From Rivibacter sp049446155 (lineage in GTDB: Bacteria; Pseudomonadota; Gammaproteobacteria; Burkholderiales; Burkholderiaceae_C): DNA of 64,000 nucleotides. The notes below the pieces were generated by a model. The model saw only the letters and a list, made by a program, of their open reading frames with translations. It was not told the origin of the DNA and ran no database searches. The stretch lies in the NCBI RefSeq assembly GCF_049446155.1, contig NZ_JBMSEE010000006.1:186001-250000 (forward strand), given 5' to 3'. The position numbers and the translations under genes are program-made. Shown in pieces: positions 63,861 through 64,000 of the stretch; the first letter of the stretch is position 1; each line of letters opens with the position of its first letter.

Positions 63861-64000
63861 GTCGACTGTCTTCTACCAATCACGCCGGCGAGAGAAGCAC
63901 GCTTGGTCGTGCGAGGCCCGCGTGAGCCGAGGAAGCCTGGTTGTTCAGAGCTCAATTCCGAGCAGGCCGGGCGGCCGATTCTCCAAGCGAGCCAACAAGG
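63861..64000. other. Sequence after the last TIR unit, no gene recognised before the window end
   Basis: No credible start of a further TIR gene or other reading frame is seen in these 140 bases. Whether a third unit or an associated gene follows cannot be judged from the window. Confidence 0.4.

Overview
This window is very G+C-rich and gene-dense. Bug/TctC-type periplasmic binding proteins, a prfB with the classical frameshift, fbp next to pepN, and short intergenic repeats of the kinds common in Burkholderiales together suggest a betaproteobacterial chromosome of the order Burkholderiales (Rubrivivax/Ideonella/Leptothrix-like). This placement is inferred from gene style and was not computed.

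Layout. 1-3042: a small catabolic operon (binding protein cut by the window edge, LigI-like amidohydrolase, FMN 2-hydroxyacid oxidase). 3246-6434: a giant MalT/SARP-type regulator. 6650-14618: a fatty-acid/acyl-CoA block with a long-chain acyl-CoA synthetase, a divergent four-gene operon (MBL hydrolase, DJ-1/PfpI protein, small membrane protein, tandem thioredoxin-fold protein), a TetR regulator and a large acyl-CoA dehydrogenase. Two related inverted repeats, in the fadD/MBL and TetR/dehydrogenase divergent gaps, look like operators of that one TetR protein. 14933-20462: two beta-helix lipoproteins, an EAL phosphodiesterase and an AraC-type regulator. 20700-23394: a MarR regulator divergent from a VanA/VanB-type Rieske oxygenase and reductase, with a long palindrome between them. 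23402-26611: an MHYT-PAS hybrid histidine kinase.

27399-49967 (minus strand): eight tightly coupled genes over about 22.6 kb. They encode a 72-residue membrane-like protein, a 200-residue protein, a 3275-residue DUF6603-like protein, unknown proteins of 675, 340 and 1351 residues, a 1227-residue Asp-box propeller protein and an astacin-like metalloprotease. I know of no described function for this set, and it is the first candidate for an undescribed system.

50142-57637: housekeeping genes (tRNA-Thr(CGT), fbp, pepN, prfB with its +1 frameshift) followed by an alpha/beta hydrolase, a GNAT and a secreted TPR-like protein. 57826-63860: a SLOG-like gene followed by two tandem units, each a TIR-transmembrane-TPR protein plus a small beta-rich protein. 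The TIR-TM halves are almost identical in DNA while the C-terminal halves and the small partners have diverged. This looks like a modular NAD-targeting or nucleotide-signalling conflict system and is the second candidate.
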